A program made the translations under genes and the position numbers. From assembly GCF_014646255.1 (NCBI RefSeq), contig NZ_BMNC01000005.1:569609-633608 (forward strand): a stretch of 64,000 nt of DNA, given 5' to 3'. Below, in pieces: positions 34,919-43,753 of the stretch. Position 1 is the stretch's first letter. Every line of letters begins with the position of its first letter. The notes beneath the pieces were generated by a model that searched no databases, was not told the DNA's origin, and worked only from the letters and a program-made list of their open reading frames with translations. Source of the stretch: Lentzea pudingi (GTDB taxonomy: Bacteria; Actinomycetota; Actinomycetes; Mycobacteriales; Pseudonocardiaceae).

Positions 34919-35353
34919 ATGGCGCGCAAAGCGAAGACCGGTTTCACGCCCAGCAGGGCCAAGAGCCTGGTCGGTGTCGCGAAGGTGGTGGCGCCCGCGC
35001 TCATTCCGGTGCTGGCCCCGGTGATCGCCCGCGGAGCTGGGGTTCTGAGCGAGCAGTACGACCGGTACCGGGCGCGCAGGCTCGGCATCGACGTCGCGGA
35101 CATCGGCAGGTACTCGGGGTACGGCGCCCGGCTGCACGCTCGAATTGTCGGCTTTTCGGAGTCGCTCGAGACAGTGCGGGCAACGGATTCCGACTGGGTT
35201 TCGAAGATCGAGGCACGGCTCTCACAGTTGCTCGCCGCCGTGCGCGCTTCCGAACGCATGCCGACGGCCCGGCGCAAAGCCGCGCACCGGGCCGTCGGAA
35301 CCGATCTGGACGTGCTGGAGCAGGAGTTGCTCAGGCGTTTGAACGTGCGCTGA
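34919..35353 (+). CDS. conserved actinobacterial helical protein (DUF6474-like)
   Basis: 144 residues from ATG 34919, with GGAGGAGG nine bases upstream. Basic N terminus (MARKAKTGFTPSRAKSLVGV), one hydrophobic stretch (VVAPALIPVLAPVIARGAG), then charged helices (YDRYRARRLGIDV, KIEARLSQLLAAVRASE). Similar proteins are common in Pseudonocardiales and mycobacteria; role unknown. The last 23 bases overlap the end of the convergent BCCT gene. GTTTCACGTGA in its leader (34890-34900) resembles part of a parS site. Confidence 0.72.
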   Translation: MARKAKTGFTPSRAKSLVGVAKVVAPALIPVLAPVIARGAGVLSEQYDRYRARRLGIDVADIGRYSGYGARLHARIVGFSESLETVRATDSDWVSKIEARLSQLLAAVRASERMPTARRKAAHRAVGTDLDVLEQELLRRLNVR

Positions 35354-36980
35354 CGTCCGGAGTCCTTCCGGTCACCTCGGCCACCGCCTTGACCGCCGCC
35401 TCCTCGACCACCTGACCGGGGTCGAGGTGCGCGGTGACCTCCTCCATCACCTCGGCGACGCGTTCCTCGCGCCTGATCATCGGGTCGGACCGCAGGTCCT
35501 TGGCCAGCGAGACGCACAGCCCGATCATCACGACCATGAACGGCAGCGCCGCGATGATCGTCAGGTTCTGCAGGCCTGTCAGCGCATTAGAGCCGCCCAC
35601 GAGCAGCATCACGGCGGCGACGGCACCGGTCACCGTGCCCCAGAAGACCACCACGGGCTTGGCCGGCCGGATGGTGCCCTCCTGCGAGAGCGTTCCCATC
35701 ACGATCGACGCGGCGTCCGCACCGGACACGAAGAAGATCGCCACGAGGATCATCACGACGACACCGGCGACACCGGCGAGCGGGAACTGGTCCAGCAGCG
35801 CGAAGAGCTGCGACTCGGGCGTCGACTGACCGGCGAGGTCCACACCGTTGCGCTGCTCGAAGATCGCCGTGCCACCGAGGATCGCGAACCACACCAGCGA
35901 CACCGCGGACGGCACCAGGATCACGCCGGCGACGAACTGCTTGATCGTGCGGCCACGCGAGATCCGGGCGATGAACATGCCGACGAACGGCGTCCACGAG
36001 ATCCACCACGCCCAGTAGAAGATCGTCCAGCCGGACAGCCACGTCTCGGTCGCGTCGCCACCGGACGCGGCGGTGCGGCCGGCCATGGTCGCGAGCTCGC
36101 GGAAGTAGTCTCCGAGGGCTGTGGGCAGCAGGTTCAGGATGAAGATCGTCGGCCCGACGACGAACAGGAACAGCGCCAGCGTCACGGCCAGCACCATGTT
36201 GGTGTTCGACAGCCACTGGATGCCCTTGGCGACACCCGAGACGGCGGACGCGACGAAGGCCACGGTCAGGATCGCGATGATCGCGACCAGCACACCCTTG
36301 CCGACGTCACCCGCCCACCCGGCCGCCTCCAGGCCGCTCCCGATCTGCAGGGCGCCGAGACCGAGCGAGGTGGCCGAGCCGAACAGGGTCGCGAAGATCG
36401 CCATGACGTCGATCGCACGACCCCAGCCGCTGGCCGCCCGCTTGCCGAGCAGCGGTGCGAACGCGGAGCTGATCAGCGAGGACCGGCCCCGGCGGAAGCT
36501 GCTGTACGCGATGGCGATGCCGACGATGGCGTAGATCGCCCACGGGTGGAGCGTCCAGTGGAACAACGTCGTGGCCATGGCGGTCTCGAGCGGGTCGCCG
36601 TCGCTGCCGGGCGGTGGCTTCACGAAGTGGGTCAGCGGTTCGTTGACGCCGTAGAACATCAGCCCGATGCCCATGCCGGCGCTGAACATCATCGCGACCC
36701 AGGACACCGTCTTGAACTCGGGTTTCTCGTCGTCCTGCCCGAGCGGGATCTTCCCGTAGCGGCTGAACGCGAGCCACAGCGCGAAGACCACGAAGCCCGT
36801 GGCGGAGAGCACGAAGGCCCACCCCAGATGCTGGATGATCCATCCCAGCGCCGCCTTCGAGGAGGCGGCGAGGCTCTCGGTACCGAAGATTCCCCAGGTC
36901 ACGAACGCAAGCGTGAGACCTGCGGCAACGCCGAACACAACCCGGTCGGTACGGCCCGGCTTGTCGCATTGAACGGTCAT
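35331..36980 (-). CDS. BCCT family betaine/carnitine/choline transporter
   Basis: 549 residues from ATG 36980. Twelve membrane helices. BCCT signatures: HWTLHPWAIYAIVGIAIAY and the TM8 box GWTIFYWAWWISWTPFVGMF followed by ISRGRT. The aromatic Trp cage for trimethylammonium substrates is present, and MFSAGMGIGLMFYGVNEPL forms the Gly-rich helix of Na+-coupled BetP-like transporters. The C-terminal tail is about 60 residues, acidic, and could be an osmosensor. Imports an osmoprotectant, probably glycine betaine. Confidence 0.92.
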   Translation of the reverse strand: MTVQCDKPGRTDRVVFGVAAGLTLAFVTWGIFGTESLAASSKAALGWIIQHLGWAFVLSATGFVVFALWLAFSRYGKIPLGQDDEKPEFKTVSWVAMMFSAGMGIGLMFYGVNEPLTHFVKPPPGSDGDPLETAMATTLFHWTLHPWAIYAIVGIAIAYSSFRRGRSSLISSAFAPLLGKRAASGWGRAIDVMAIFATLFGSATSLGLGALQIGSGLEAAGWAGDVGKGVLVAIIAILTVAFVASAVSGVAKGIQWLSNTNMVLAVTLALFLFVVGPTIFILNLLPTALGDYFRELATMAGRTAASGGDATETWLSGWTIFYWAWWISWTPFVGMFIARISRGRTIKQFVAGVILVPSAVSLVWFAILGGTAIFEQRNGVDLAGQSTPESQLFALLDQFPLAGVAGVVVMILVAIFFVSGADAASIVMGTLSQEGTIRPAKPVVVFWGTVTGAVAAVMLLVGGSNALTGLQNLTIIAALPFMVVMIGLCVSLAKDLRSDPMIRREERVAEVMEEVTAHLDPGQVVEEAAVKAVAEVTGRTPDVSARSNA

Positions 36981-37039
36981 GCGGCCCGGACTACCCGCTC
37001 GTAGACCTGGGCAAACTCCTCCGATTACCCTCAAGCCTC

Positions 37040-37555
37040 GTGAGCACACGGACGAGTGAGTTGCGCACCCTTCGCGGTGCCGCACTCGCGCTGACGTCTG
37101 CCGCGCTCACGATCACCGCCCACGGGCTGGGCGGCGGCGAGATCGGTGAGTTCGTCCACGCGGTACCACTGGTGGTGCTGATCGCGTTCGCGGCAGCGTC
37201 ACTCGCGGACAGGCGCACGGGGAAGCTCTCGGTCATCGTCGGGCTCGGCACGGCCCAGCTCGCGCAGCACCTGCTGCTGACCTGGGTCAACCACGAGCAC
37301 AACAACACGTTGACCTGGCAGATGTTCGTGGCGCACCTCGTCGCCGCGACGCTGACCGGCGTCCTGCTGTTCCACGCCGAGAACGCCCTGTTCAGGCTGA
37401 TCGCCGCCGTCACCCGCCTGATCCCCCGCAGGCTCACGCCGCTGCCGGTCACGACTCCGGTGCGGACGTTCACCAGCACGCCGTACGTCCGGAACGCACA
37501 CCAACTGGACCTGACGCGTGCGAATCGGCGGCGCGGCCCGCCCTGTGACTCCTGA
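37040..37555 (+). CDS. integral membrane protein linked to copper genes
   Basis: 171 residues with four or five membrane helices (ALALTSAALTITAHGLGG, VPLVVLIAFAAASL, MFVAHLVAATLTGVLLF) and His-rich loops (LAQHLLLTWVNHEHNN, ENALFRLI). It sits 50 bases before ycnI-copC-copD on the same strand, a neighbourhood seen for similar actinobacterial proteins, so a copper-related membrane role is likely but unproven. Arg-rich C-terminal tail. Confidence 0.65.
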   Translation: MSTRTSELRTLRGAALALTSAALTITAHGLGGGEIGEFVHAVPLVVLIAFAAASLADRRTGKLSVIVGLGTAQLAQHLLLTWVNHEHNNTLTWQMFVAHLVAATLTGVLLFHAENALFRLIAAVTRLIPRRLTPLPVTTPVRTFTSTPYVRNAHQLDLTRANRRRGPPCDS

Positions 37556-37605
37556 TCATCCGTATCCCCCTGCAAGCCCCCTTTGGCATCAGGAGCCACA
37601 ACTTC

Positions 37606-38340
37606 ATGTCGACAAATCGATTTGGCGTGCGCACGCTCGCCGTTCTCGCCGTTGCCGGAATCGCCGTCCTCGGCACCCCGACCACCGCGTCGGCCCACGT
37701 CAGCGCCCAGCCCGCGGAGTTCACCCAGGGCGGCCGCGCCACCTTCGCGTTCCGCGTCCCGAACGAGCGCGACAACGCGGGCACCACCAAGATCGAGGTG
37801 ACGCTGCCGCAGGACACGCCGCTCACGTCGGTGCGCACCAAGCCGCTGGCCGGGTGGAAGGCCGAGGCCGTCAAGGGCAAGCTCGACAAGCCCGTGACGG
37901 TCGCCGGCAAGGAGATCACCGAGGCGTTCCGGACGATCACCTGGACCGCCGAGCCCGGTGTGAAGATCAACGTCAACGAGTACCAGGAGTTCTTCGTCGC
38001 CATCGGCACCCTGCCCGAGGGCAAGGACACGCTGGAGCTCCCGACCAAGCAGACCTACGAGAACGGCGAGGTCGTGGACTGGGCCCAGTCCACCGGTGCG
38101 GACGGCAAGGAGCCGGAGCACCCCGCGCCCGCGCTGAAGCTCGCCCCGAAGAAGGCAGGCGACGACGGCCACGGTGGCCACGGCACGACCCCGGCCGCGA
38201 ACAGCACGGACACGCACGAGGCGTCCGCTGCCGGCTCCGACAAGACCGCCCGCTACCTCGGTGGCGCCGGTCTGGCCGTCGGTGCGCTCGGCCTGGGCTT
38301 CGGCGTCGGCGCGATCCTGCGTTCGAGGCGCAAGGCATGA
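37606..38340 (+). CDS. YcnI/DUF1775 copper-binding protein
   Basis: 244 residues. The signal peptide is cleaved after ASA, leaving mature His1 (HVSAQPAEF), which in YcnI proteins is part of a copper(II) site with a conserved Trp (here TITWTAEPG). An immunoglobulin-like domain is followed by a His-rich linker (DDGHGGHGTTP) and a C-terminal membrane helix with an RSRRKA stop-transfer tail. AGGAG precedes the ATG. Its stop overlaps the copC start (ATGA), so it is co-translated with the copper-import genes. Confidence 0.88.
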   Translation: MSTNRFGVRTLAVLAVAGIAVLGTPTTASAHVSAQPAEFTQGGRATFAFRVPNERDNAGTTKIEVTLPQDTPLTSVRTKPLAGWKAEAVKGKLDKPVTVAGKEITEAFRTITWTAEPGVKINVNEYQEFFVAIGTLPEGKDTLELPTKQTYENGEVVDWAQSTGADGKEPEHPAPALKLAPKKAGDDGHGGHGTTPAANSTDTHEASAAGSDKTARYLGGAGLAVGALGLGFGVGAILRSRRKA

Positions 38341-38861
38341 AGCGTGCTCTAGTCGCGCTCCTGTTCGCCGGTGCGGCCGTGCTCGCCACGGCCGCCCCCG
38401 CGGCGGCGCACAACGCGCTGATCGGCAGCGACCCGAAGGACAAGACGTCGCTGGAGGTCGGTCCCTCGACGGTCACGCTGACGTTCGACCAGGACGTGCA
38501 GGGCGGCCAGGGCATCAACGCGATCTCGGTCGTCGACTCGAGCGGCGGCCACTACGAGGTCGCGGGCGATCCGACGATCAGGGACACCGCGGTGTCCCAG
38601 AAGGTCGAGGCCCTGGGCAAGGCGGGCGAGTACAAGATCGGCTACCGCATCCTGTCCGCGGACGGGCACCCCGTGTCCGGTGAGCTGACGTTCACGCTGA
38701 CCAAGGACGGCACCGGCACGCCCCGCCAGGTCGAGGCCGACAGCCGGACGGACCAGCAGCAGTCGGACGGCCTGCCCATCTGGGTGTGGATCGTCGGCGC
38801 CGTCGTACTGCTCGGCGGTGGCGTGTTCTTCGCGCTCCGCGGCGGGAACACGAAGGCATGA
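38337..38861 (+). CDS. copC: copper resistance protein CopC
   Basis: 174 residues. Signal peptide cleaved after AAA, giving mature HNALIGSDPKDKTSLE with N-terminal His for copper binding. The cupredoxin-like barrel includes VTLTFDQDV and the second histidine site SADGHPVSGEL. After a Gln/Asp linker there is a C-terminal membrane helix (IWVWIVGAVVLLGGGVFFAL). It delivers extracytoplasmic copper to CopD. Coupled by ATGA to both neighbours. Confidence 0.9.
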   Translation: MKRALVALLFAGAAVLATAAPAAAHNALIGSDPKDKTSLEVGPSTVTLTFDQDVQGGQGINAISVVDSSGGHYEVAGDPTIRDTAVSQKVEALGKAGEYKIGYRILSADGHPVSGELTFTLTKDGTGTPRQVEADSRTDQQQSDGLPIWVWIVGAVVLLGGGVFFALRGGNTKA

Positions 38862-39877
38862 GCGACGTCCGGACCGCCGCCCCCACCCACTACCGCGTGC
38901 TCGCCGGACTGGTTTTCGGCGCACTCGGAGGCATCGCGCTCGGCCTCGTGCTGGCACCACCCGTCGTGGTCGCCGGCGTCGTCGACGCGGGGGCGGCGGT
39001 CCGGTACGGCCTTCCGGTCACGCGGGTCCTGCTCGACATCTCGGCGACGGTCGTCGTCGGGCTGTCGATCCTGCCGAAGCTGCTCGGCTTCGACCGGCCC
39101 ACGCACACCGAACCCGTCATGCGCATCGCCCGGCCGGTCGCGGTCGTCGCCGCCGCGGTCTGGGTGGTGACCGCGCTGACGGCCATCGTGCTGCAGGCCG
39201 CCGAGCTGCGGCCGGGCAGCAACGTCAGCGTCGGCAACGCGATCGACTACATCGCGACGGTCGGCGCCGGCAAGGGACTGCTGTTCAGCGCGACCTGCGC
39301 GTTCGTCTACCTGGTCATCGGCGTGATGGCCGTGCGCAGCGGCGAGTCCGTGCCCGCCGAACTGCGGATCCTCGTCTCGATGTTCGGGCTGCTGCCGATC
39401 CCGGTGACCGGGCACGCCTCCAACTGGAAGTACCACGACTACTCGATGGTCTCCATGGAGCTGCACGTGCTGGGCGCCGCGGCCTGGACCGGCGGCCTCG
39501 GCGCGTTGATGGCGCTGGTCGCCTACCGCAAGGGGCTGCTGGCGATCGCGCTGCCGAGGTTCTCCAGGATCGCGACCGTCAGCCTGGTCGTCGTCGCGGT
39601 GACGGGCCTGTTCAACGGGTTGCTGGAGCTGGTCCTCAACCCGGTCGTGCCGTTCCCGCAGTCGCTGTTCACCACCGGCTACGGCCTGCTGTTCCTGGGC
39701 AAGACCGTCTGCGCCGGGCTGATCGCGGTGCTCGGCGCGCACATCCGGTGGCGGCTGCTGCCGAAGATCTCCCAGCACAAGGTCACCGCGATCGTCCAGT
39801 GGGCGATCCTGGAGGTGACCATCATGGGCGTCGCGTTCGGGCTCGCCGTGGTGCTCAGCCGGGCACCGGTGAGCTGA
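38858..39877 (+). CDS. copD: copper transport protein CopD
   Basis: 339 residues with eight or nine membrane helices. The CopD domain is recognisable by ITGHASNWKYHDYS-like (PVTGHASNWKYHDYS), MELHVLGAAAWTGGLGALM and RFSRIATVSLVVVAVTGLFNG, with membrane-embedded His and Met ligands. It moves copper across the membrane with CopC. No CsoR or CopY regulator is adjacent. Its end overlaps the convergent LysR gene by 23 bases. Confidence 0.9.
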   Translation: MSDVRTAAPTHYRVLAGLVFGALGGIALGLVLAPPVVVAGVVDAGAAVRYGLPVTRVLLDISATVVVGLSILPKLLGFDRPTHTEPVMRIARPVAVVAAAVWVVTALTAIVLQAAELRPGSNVSVGNAIDYIATVGAGKGLLFSATCAFVYLVIGVMAVRSGESVPAELRILVSMFGLLPIPVTGHASNWKYHDYSMVSMELHVLGAAAWTGGLGALMALVAYRKGLLAIALPRFSRIATVSLVVVAVTGLFNGLLELVLNPVVPFPQSLFTTGYGLLFLGKTVCAGLIAVLGAHIRWRLLPKISQHKVTAIVQWAILEVTIMGVAFGLAVVLSRAPVS

Positions 39878-40697
39878 ACCCCGTCGCCACCCGCACCAGG
39901 TCGGCAACGGCCCGTGACCTGCTGTGCGGCGGCCACGCGATCACCGTCGTCACCTTCTGCGCATCGACCACCGGCACCGCGACCATGCCTTCGAGCAGGC
40001 CGGTGCGGACGACCTCCGGCATGACCGCGACGGCACGGCCGAGCGAGATCAGCTGGAACAGCTGCGTCAGGTCGTGCACCTCCACGCCGGGGCCGGGAAG
40101 GTAGCTGCCGTCGGGCTCCGGCCAGCGCACGAGCTCCGGCAGGTCGATGACGTCGGCCATCCGCAGCTGGGCCGCACCGGCCAGTGGGTGCGAGGCCGGA
40201 AGGATCGCGAACTGGCTCTCGATGCGCAGAGCCTCGACGTCGAGCCCCGCGGTCGAGTCGAACGGTTCGTGCAGGAGCGCCACGTCGGCCCGGCCGTCGA
40301 GCACCGGTTGCCAGGTGTGGGCCTTGCACAACAGCAGGTCGACGGCGACCGCACCCGGTTCGGCGGCGTAGGCGTCCAGCAGCTTCGCCAGCAGTTCGCT
40401 GGAACCACCGGCCTTGGCCGCCAGCACCAGCGACGGCCGGTCGACCGTCCTGGTGCGCCTCTCCGCAGCGGCGACCGCGCCGAGGATCGCCCTTCCCTCG
40501 GCCAGCAGCACCGCGCCCGCGCCGGTGAGGGAGACCCGGCGGCTGGTGCGGGTCAGCAACGCGACGCCGAGCCGTTGTTCGAGCTGGGCGATCGTCCGCG
40601 ACAACGGCGGCTGGGCGATGCCGAGCCGGTCGGCGGCGCGGCCGAAGTGCAGTTCCTCGGCGACCGCGACGAAGTACCGAAGCTCCCGGGTCTCCAC
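39855..40697 (-). CDS. LysR family transcriptional regulator
   Basis: 280 residues from GTG 40697 (VETRELRYFVAVAEELHFGRA). N-terminal winged helix (LGIAQPPLSRTIAQLEQRLG) and a type 2 periplasmic-binding-like effector domain (about 90-275). It is divergent from the SDR gene at 40786 and a T-N11-A palindrome lies between, so that gene is its probable target, with autoregulation. Effector unknown. Confidence 0.9.
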   Translation of the reverse strand: METRELRYFVAVAEELHFGRAADRLGIAQPPLSRTIAQLEQRLGVALLTRTSRRVSLTGAGAVLLAEGRAILGAVAAAERRTRTVDRPSLVLAAKAGGSSELLAKLLDAYAAEPGAVAVDLLLCKAHTWQPVLDGRADVALLHEPFDSTAGLDVEALRIESQFAILPASHPLAGAAQLRMADVIDLPELVRWPEPDGSYLPGPGVEVHDLTQLFQLISLGRAVAVMPEVVRTGLLEGMVAVPVVDAQKVTTVIAWPPHSRSRAVADLVRVATGFSSPVPG

Positions 40698-40711
40698 CCC
40701 GTCCACGCTAT

Positions 40712-40730
40712 CGATACCGGCCGGGTATCG
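40712..40730. promoter_or_regulatory. LysR-type operator
   Basis: CGATACC-N5-GGTATCG is a perfect 7+7 dyad containing ATACC-N5-GGTAT, which meets the T-N11-A rule for LysR boxes. It lies in the 88-base gap between the divergent LysR and SDR genes, 15 bases from the LysR start. Confidence 0.7.
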
Positions 40731-40785
40731 CTGCCAGACCGAAGTGATGTTGGTCTTGAGCGCGCACCGGACCACGATCAAATGC

Positions 40786-41496
40786 ATGAGCGAACAGACG
40801 ATTGCGCTGGTCACCGGCGCGAACAAGGGCATCGGCTACGAGATCGCGGCGGGCCTCGGGATGACGGTCGGGGTCGGCGCGAGAGATGCCCGGCGTGGCG
40901 AGGAGGCAGCGGCGAAACTGCGCGCGAACGGCGTCGACGCGTTCGCCGTGCCGCTGGACGTGACCGACGGCGAGAGCGTGCAGGCAGCGGTGGCGCTGTT
41001 CGAGGAACGGTTCGGCCGCCTCGACGTGCTGGTCAACAACGCGGGGATCGCCGGAGCGTGGCCCGCGGCGCCGTCCGCCGCCACGCCGGAAAGCCTGCGG
41101 GAGGTGCTGGAGACGAACGTGATCGGCGTCGTCCGGGTCACCAACGCGATGCTGCCGCTGCTGGCCCGTTCCGCACGGCCGCGGATCGTCAACCAGTCGA
41201 GCCACCTCGCGTCACTGACGCTGCAAACCACACCGGAGGTGGAGTTCGGCGAGGTCAACGGCACCTACACGCCGTCGAAGACGTTCCTGAACGCGCTGAC
41301 CGTCCAGTACGCGAAGGAACTGACGAACATCAAGGTCAACGCCGCCTGCCCCGGTTACGTGGCGACGGACCTCAACGGGTTCCAGGGGACGAGCACTCCC
41401 GCGGACGGTGCGAAGGCCGCGATCAGGCTGGCCACGCTTCCCGACGACGGTCCTACCGGCGGTCTGTTCGACGACGCCGGGACTGTGCCCTGGTGA
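40786..41496 (+). CDS. SDR family oxidoreductase
   Basis: 236 residues. NADPH-type motif VTGANKGIGYEIA, DVLVNNAGIAG, catalytic Ser in NQSSHLASL, and Tyr/Lys in GTYTPSKTF. It resembles carbonyl-reductase-like SDRs. The C terminus GGLFDDAGTVPW is typical of the group induced by LysR regulators. It is divergent from, and probably controlled by, the LysR protein. Confidence 0.88.
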   Translation: MSEQTIALVTGANKGIGYEIAAGLGMTVGVGARDARRGEEAAAKLRANGVDAFAVPLDVTDGESVQAAVALFEERFGRLDVLVNNAGIAGAWPAAPSAATPESLREVLETNVIGVVRVTNAMLPLLARSARPRIVNQSSHLASLTLQTTPEVEFGEVNGTYTPSKTFLNALTVQYAKELTNIKVNAACPGYVATDLNGFQGTSTPADGAKAAIRLATLPDDGPTGGLFDDAGTVPW

Positions 41497-41505
41497 AGGG
41501 CCAAA

Positions 41506-41521
41506 TGTTCAACGTGAAACA
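41506..41521. other. parS-like site (degenerate)
   Basis: TGTTCAACGTGAAACA matches the ParB site consensus TGTTTCACGTGAAACA at 14 of 16 positions; the right half ACGTGAAAC is perfect and the two mismatches are in the left half. It lies just after the SDR gene in a region likely near oriC. Single degenerate copy, so tentative. Confidence 0.35.
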
Positions 41522-41584
41522 TCCATGACTTCGGCCGGACTCGGTGAGTGGTCCGATCAACGCGACGAGCTGCCCACGATCGGA

Positions 41585-41866
41585 CTAGTCGGTGATCAGT
41601 CGCGCCGAAGATTCCTCGCGCATCCGCGCCAGCCGGTTCATCGTCCGCTGACCGCGACGGTCCAGCTCACGGCTGTCGATCCAGCCGCTGGCGTAGTAGC
41701 GGTAGTCCTGAGCCAACGCCACGAGCTCGGCCAGGTAGTCGGCGGACCTGCGTCGGCGTTCCTCGTCGAAGCCCGCGAGCAGCGGTAGCTGGGTGTCCAC
41801 CACCTCGTCGAGCAACTGCGCGGACCGCAGCGCTCTCCTGGAACGCCACCTCCGAGTAAGGCTCAC
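41585..41866 (-). CDS. hypothetical helical protein
   Basis: 93 residues from GTG 41866, chosen because GAGG is five bases upstream; GTG 41902 and longer starts are possible. Very Arg/Glu-rich helices: RSAQLLDEVVDTQLPLLAGF, FDEERRRRSADYLAELVALAQ, and a C-terminal RTMNRLARMREESSARLITD. No signal or membrane segment. Family not recognised. It is preceded by the structured element at 42021-42180. Confidence 0.55.
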   Translation of the reverse strand: MSLTRRWRSRRALRSAQLLDEVVDTQLPLLAGFDEERRRRSADYLAELVALAQDYRYYASGWIDSRELDRRGQRTMNRLARMREESSARLITD

Positions 41867-42020
41867 GCGCCGCACCTCGTCCTTCGCCCCGACCTGCCGC
41901 ACCTTAGGCGTGGATTTCTCGCCCGTCGATGCTGCATTCGTGTGCGAAGGTCCTGGCGTTACCGGTTCGTGTCCCACGCCATCCAAAAGTGGTGCTATAG
42001 GACCCAAACGAGATTGGCTG

Positions 42021-42180
42021 GGCCGTGTCCTGCAGGTCTGTTCGATGAGAGTTCCGGTCGAGAGTCCCGGAGGTGGTGCCGCCGCGATGCCCTCATACCG
42101 GGCGTATTCGGGCGTTGCGGCGGCGCCGCCTCCGGGGCCCTCGGCCGCGACTATCGCGGACGGACCTGCAGGACACGGCC
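42021..42180 (+). ncRNA. 160-base highly structured element, candidate ncRNA
   Basis: The remaining gene-free stretch 41867-42020 shows nothing notable. 42021-42038 pairs perfectly (18 bp) with 42163-42180. Inside, 42067-42092 pairs with 42110-42135 over 26 bp: 22 Watson-Crick and four that are G-U only if the plus strand is transcribed. A third small hairpin, CCGCGA-CTA-TCGCGG, is at 42145-42159. The right outer arm ends at the stop codon of the XRE-TPR gene. The shape is a branched cruciform. It may be a plus-strand RNA, a mini-element or an unusual terminator. Confidence 0.5.
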
Positions 42181-43562
42181 TAGGCGGCCGACTCGGTGCC
42201 AGTGAACCGCGCGACGCGGTCGGCGAGCTCGCGGGCCTCGGGGTTGTTGCGGCGCTTGTCGGCTTCCTGGCGCAACGGCTCCATGCGCTGCTTCGTGCGC
42301 ACCGACTTGAGGCTTTCCGACAGGTCGACGGCCTGGCGACCGATCTTGGCGCCGTGGTCGATGTCGCCCTCGAGCAGGTGGTTGATCGCCATCGAGGTCA
42401 GGTTGAACGAGCGGCTGCGCGCGTACTCGTCACCGAAGTTGTTGATCGCCTTGGACAGCGCGGGGATCGCGGTCCTCGTGTACTTGGCGTCCACCGTCTG
42501 GGCCAGCTCCGTGTGCACCGTGCCGATCATGGACGAGAGGTCGATCTCGTTGAAGAACTTGGCCCAGGCGGGGGCTTCGGTGACGTTCGCGCGGGAGAAC
42601 TCGTCACGCGCGCGGCCGAGCAGCTTGAGCGCCTGCTCGTCGGAGCCCATCTTCGCGTAGGCCCAGGCCTCGTTCGCGCACAGGATGCCCACGGCCAGTT
42701 CGGAACCGGAGTTCTGCGCGGCCAGCTGACCCAGCTGGAACACCTTCAGCGCGTCGTCCGGGGCGTTCTGGTGCAAGTAGACGCGACCCATGCGGTACAG
42801 GATGTTCGCCATCAGCGCCTCGTTCTCGCCCTGCTTGGCGAGGTCGAGCGCCTGACCGAAGTGGTTGCGGGCCGAGTCCATCAGGCCCGTGTCGAACGAC
42901 GTCCAGCCGGCGAGGTTGTGCAGGTCGGCCAGGGCCACGAAGAGCCGCTGGCGGACGATGTCCGTGGAGCTCGCACCGAGCATCTGCTGTCCCCAGGACA
43001 GCTGGGCGACCACCGCGTCGCGGCAGGAACCGCCGCCGTACTGGTAGTCCAACGCACGCAGAGCCCGCGTCGCCGCTTCGACCTGGCGCACATCGGTCAT
43101 GCCGATGCGTCCCGGAGCCGGAGTCTGTGTGGGGTGTGAGACCCACGACCCGGAGTCCGCTCCGAACACGGCCGCGCCCACTGTCACGGCGGCGGCGTGC
43201 GCGAGGAACTTCCGACGCTTCACCGACTCGTCCTCCTCAGGATGGGGTGAGTCCGCGGTCGCGGCCACCCGTACTGCCGTTGTCTCGTCGTAAGCGAGAC
43301 CCATGTATCCACGTGGGACACCCAAGCCGATGGCGATCCTGGTCAGGACGTCGTAGGCCATGACCTGACGTCCCTTGAGGATCTCCGAGACTTCGGACTG
43401 CGACTGCCCGGTGAGCGCCGCGATCTGGCGCTGGGACACGCCGTGCCTTCGGAGCAGCCGGTAGACCGAGCTGATCTCTCGTCGGGCAAGTGCGTCCCGC
43501 ATCTCCTGGTGGTCCCACACGTCGGTGGGGACGGGAGAGCCCTGGGAACTCATGGTGTTCAT
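42180..43562 (-). CDS. XRE family regulator with TPR domain (NsdA-like architecture)
   Basis: 460 residues. Helix-turn-helix at about residues 38-90 (RRHGVSQRQIAALTGQSQSE, GLGVPRGYMGLAYDE). Then a twin-Arg-like hydrophobic segment KRRKFLAHAAAVTVGAAVFG (about 114-135), odd for a cytoplasmic regulator but common in this group. A TPR-rich half (about 165-445: LHNLAGWTSFDTGLMDSARN, ANILYRMGRVYLHQNAPDDAL) follows. The layout resembles Streptomyces NsdA-type repressors of sporulation and antibiotics. Divergent from two small genes at 43754 and 44057. Confidence 0.82.
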   Translation of the reverse strand: MNTMSSQGSPVPTDVWDHQEMRDALARREISSVYRLLRRHGVSQRQIAALTGQSQSEVSEILKGRQVMAYDVLTRIAIGLGVPRGYMGLAYDETTAVRVAATADSPHPEEDESVKRRKFLAHAAAVTVGAAVFGADSGSWVSHPTQTPAPGRIGMTDVRQVEAATRALRALDYQYGGGSCRDAVVAQLSWGQQMLGASSTDIVRQRLFVALADLHNLAGWTSFDTGLMDSARNHFGQALDLAKQGENEALMANILYRMGRVYLHQNAPDDALKVFQLGQLAAQNSGSELAVGILCANEAWAYAKMGSDEQALKLLGRARDEFSRANVTEAPAWAKFFNEIDLSSMIGTVHTELAQTVDAKYTRTAIPALSKAINNFGDEYARSRSFNLTSMAINHLLEGDIDHGAKIGRQAVDLSESLKSVRTKQRMEPLRQEADKRRNNPEARELADRVARFTGTESAA

Positions 43563-43753
43563 CGCGCACCCTCACAGTCCGTTGGGCGTCATCGGCAGAC
43601 TAGGGGCAGGTCCCCGAGCCCGAGAAGTCCTCTTCGGCGGAGCTGATCGGCCCTGCCGAACACCGCTTACCGCTCACCGTAAGACTTCCACCGGTGGGCG
43701 CTGTGACGTCCCGTTCCGGCATGAATCATCGCAATCTGGATTCCGGTAAGCGA

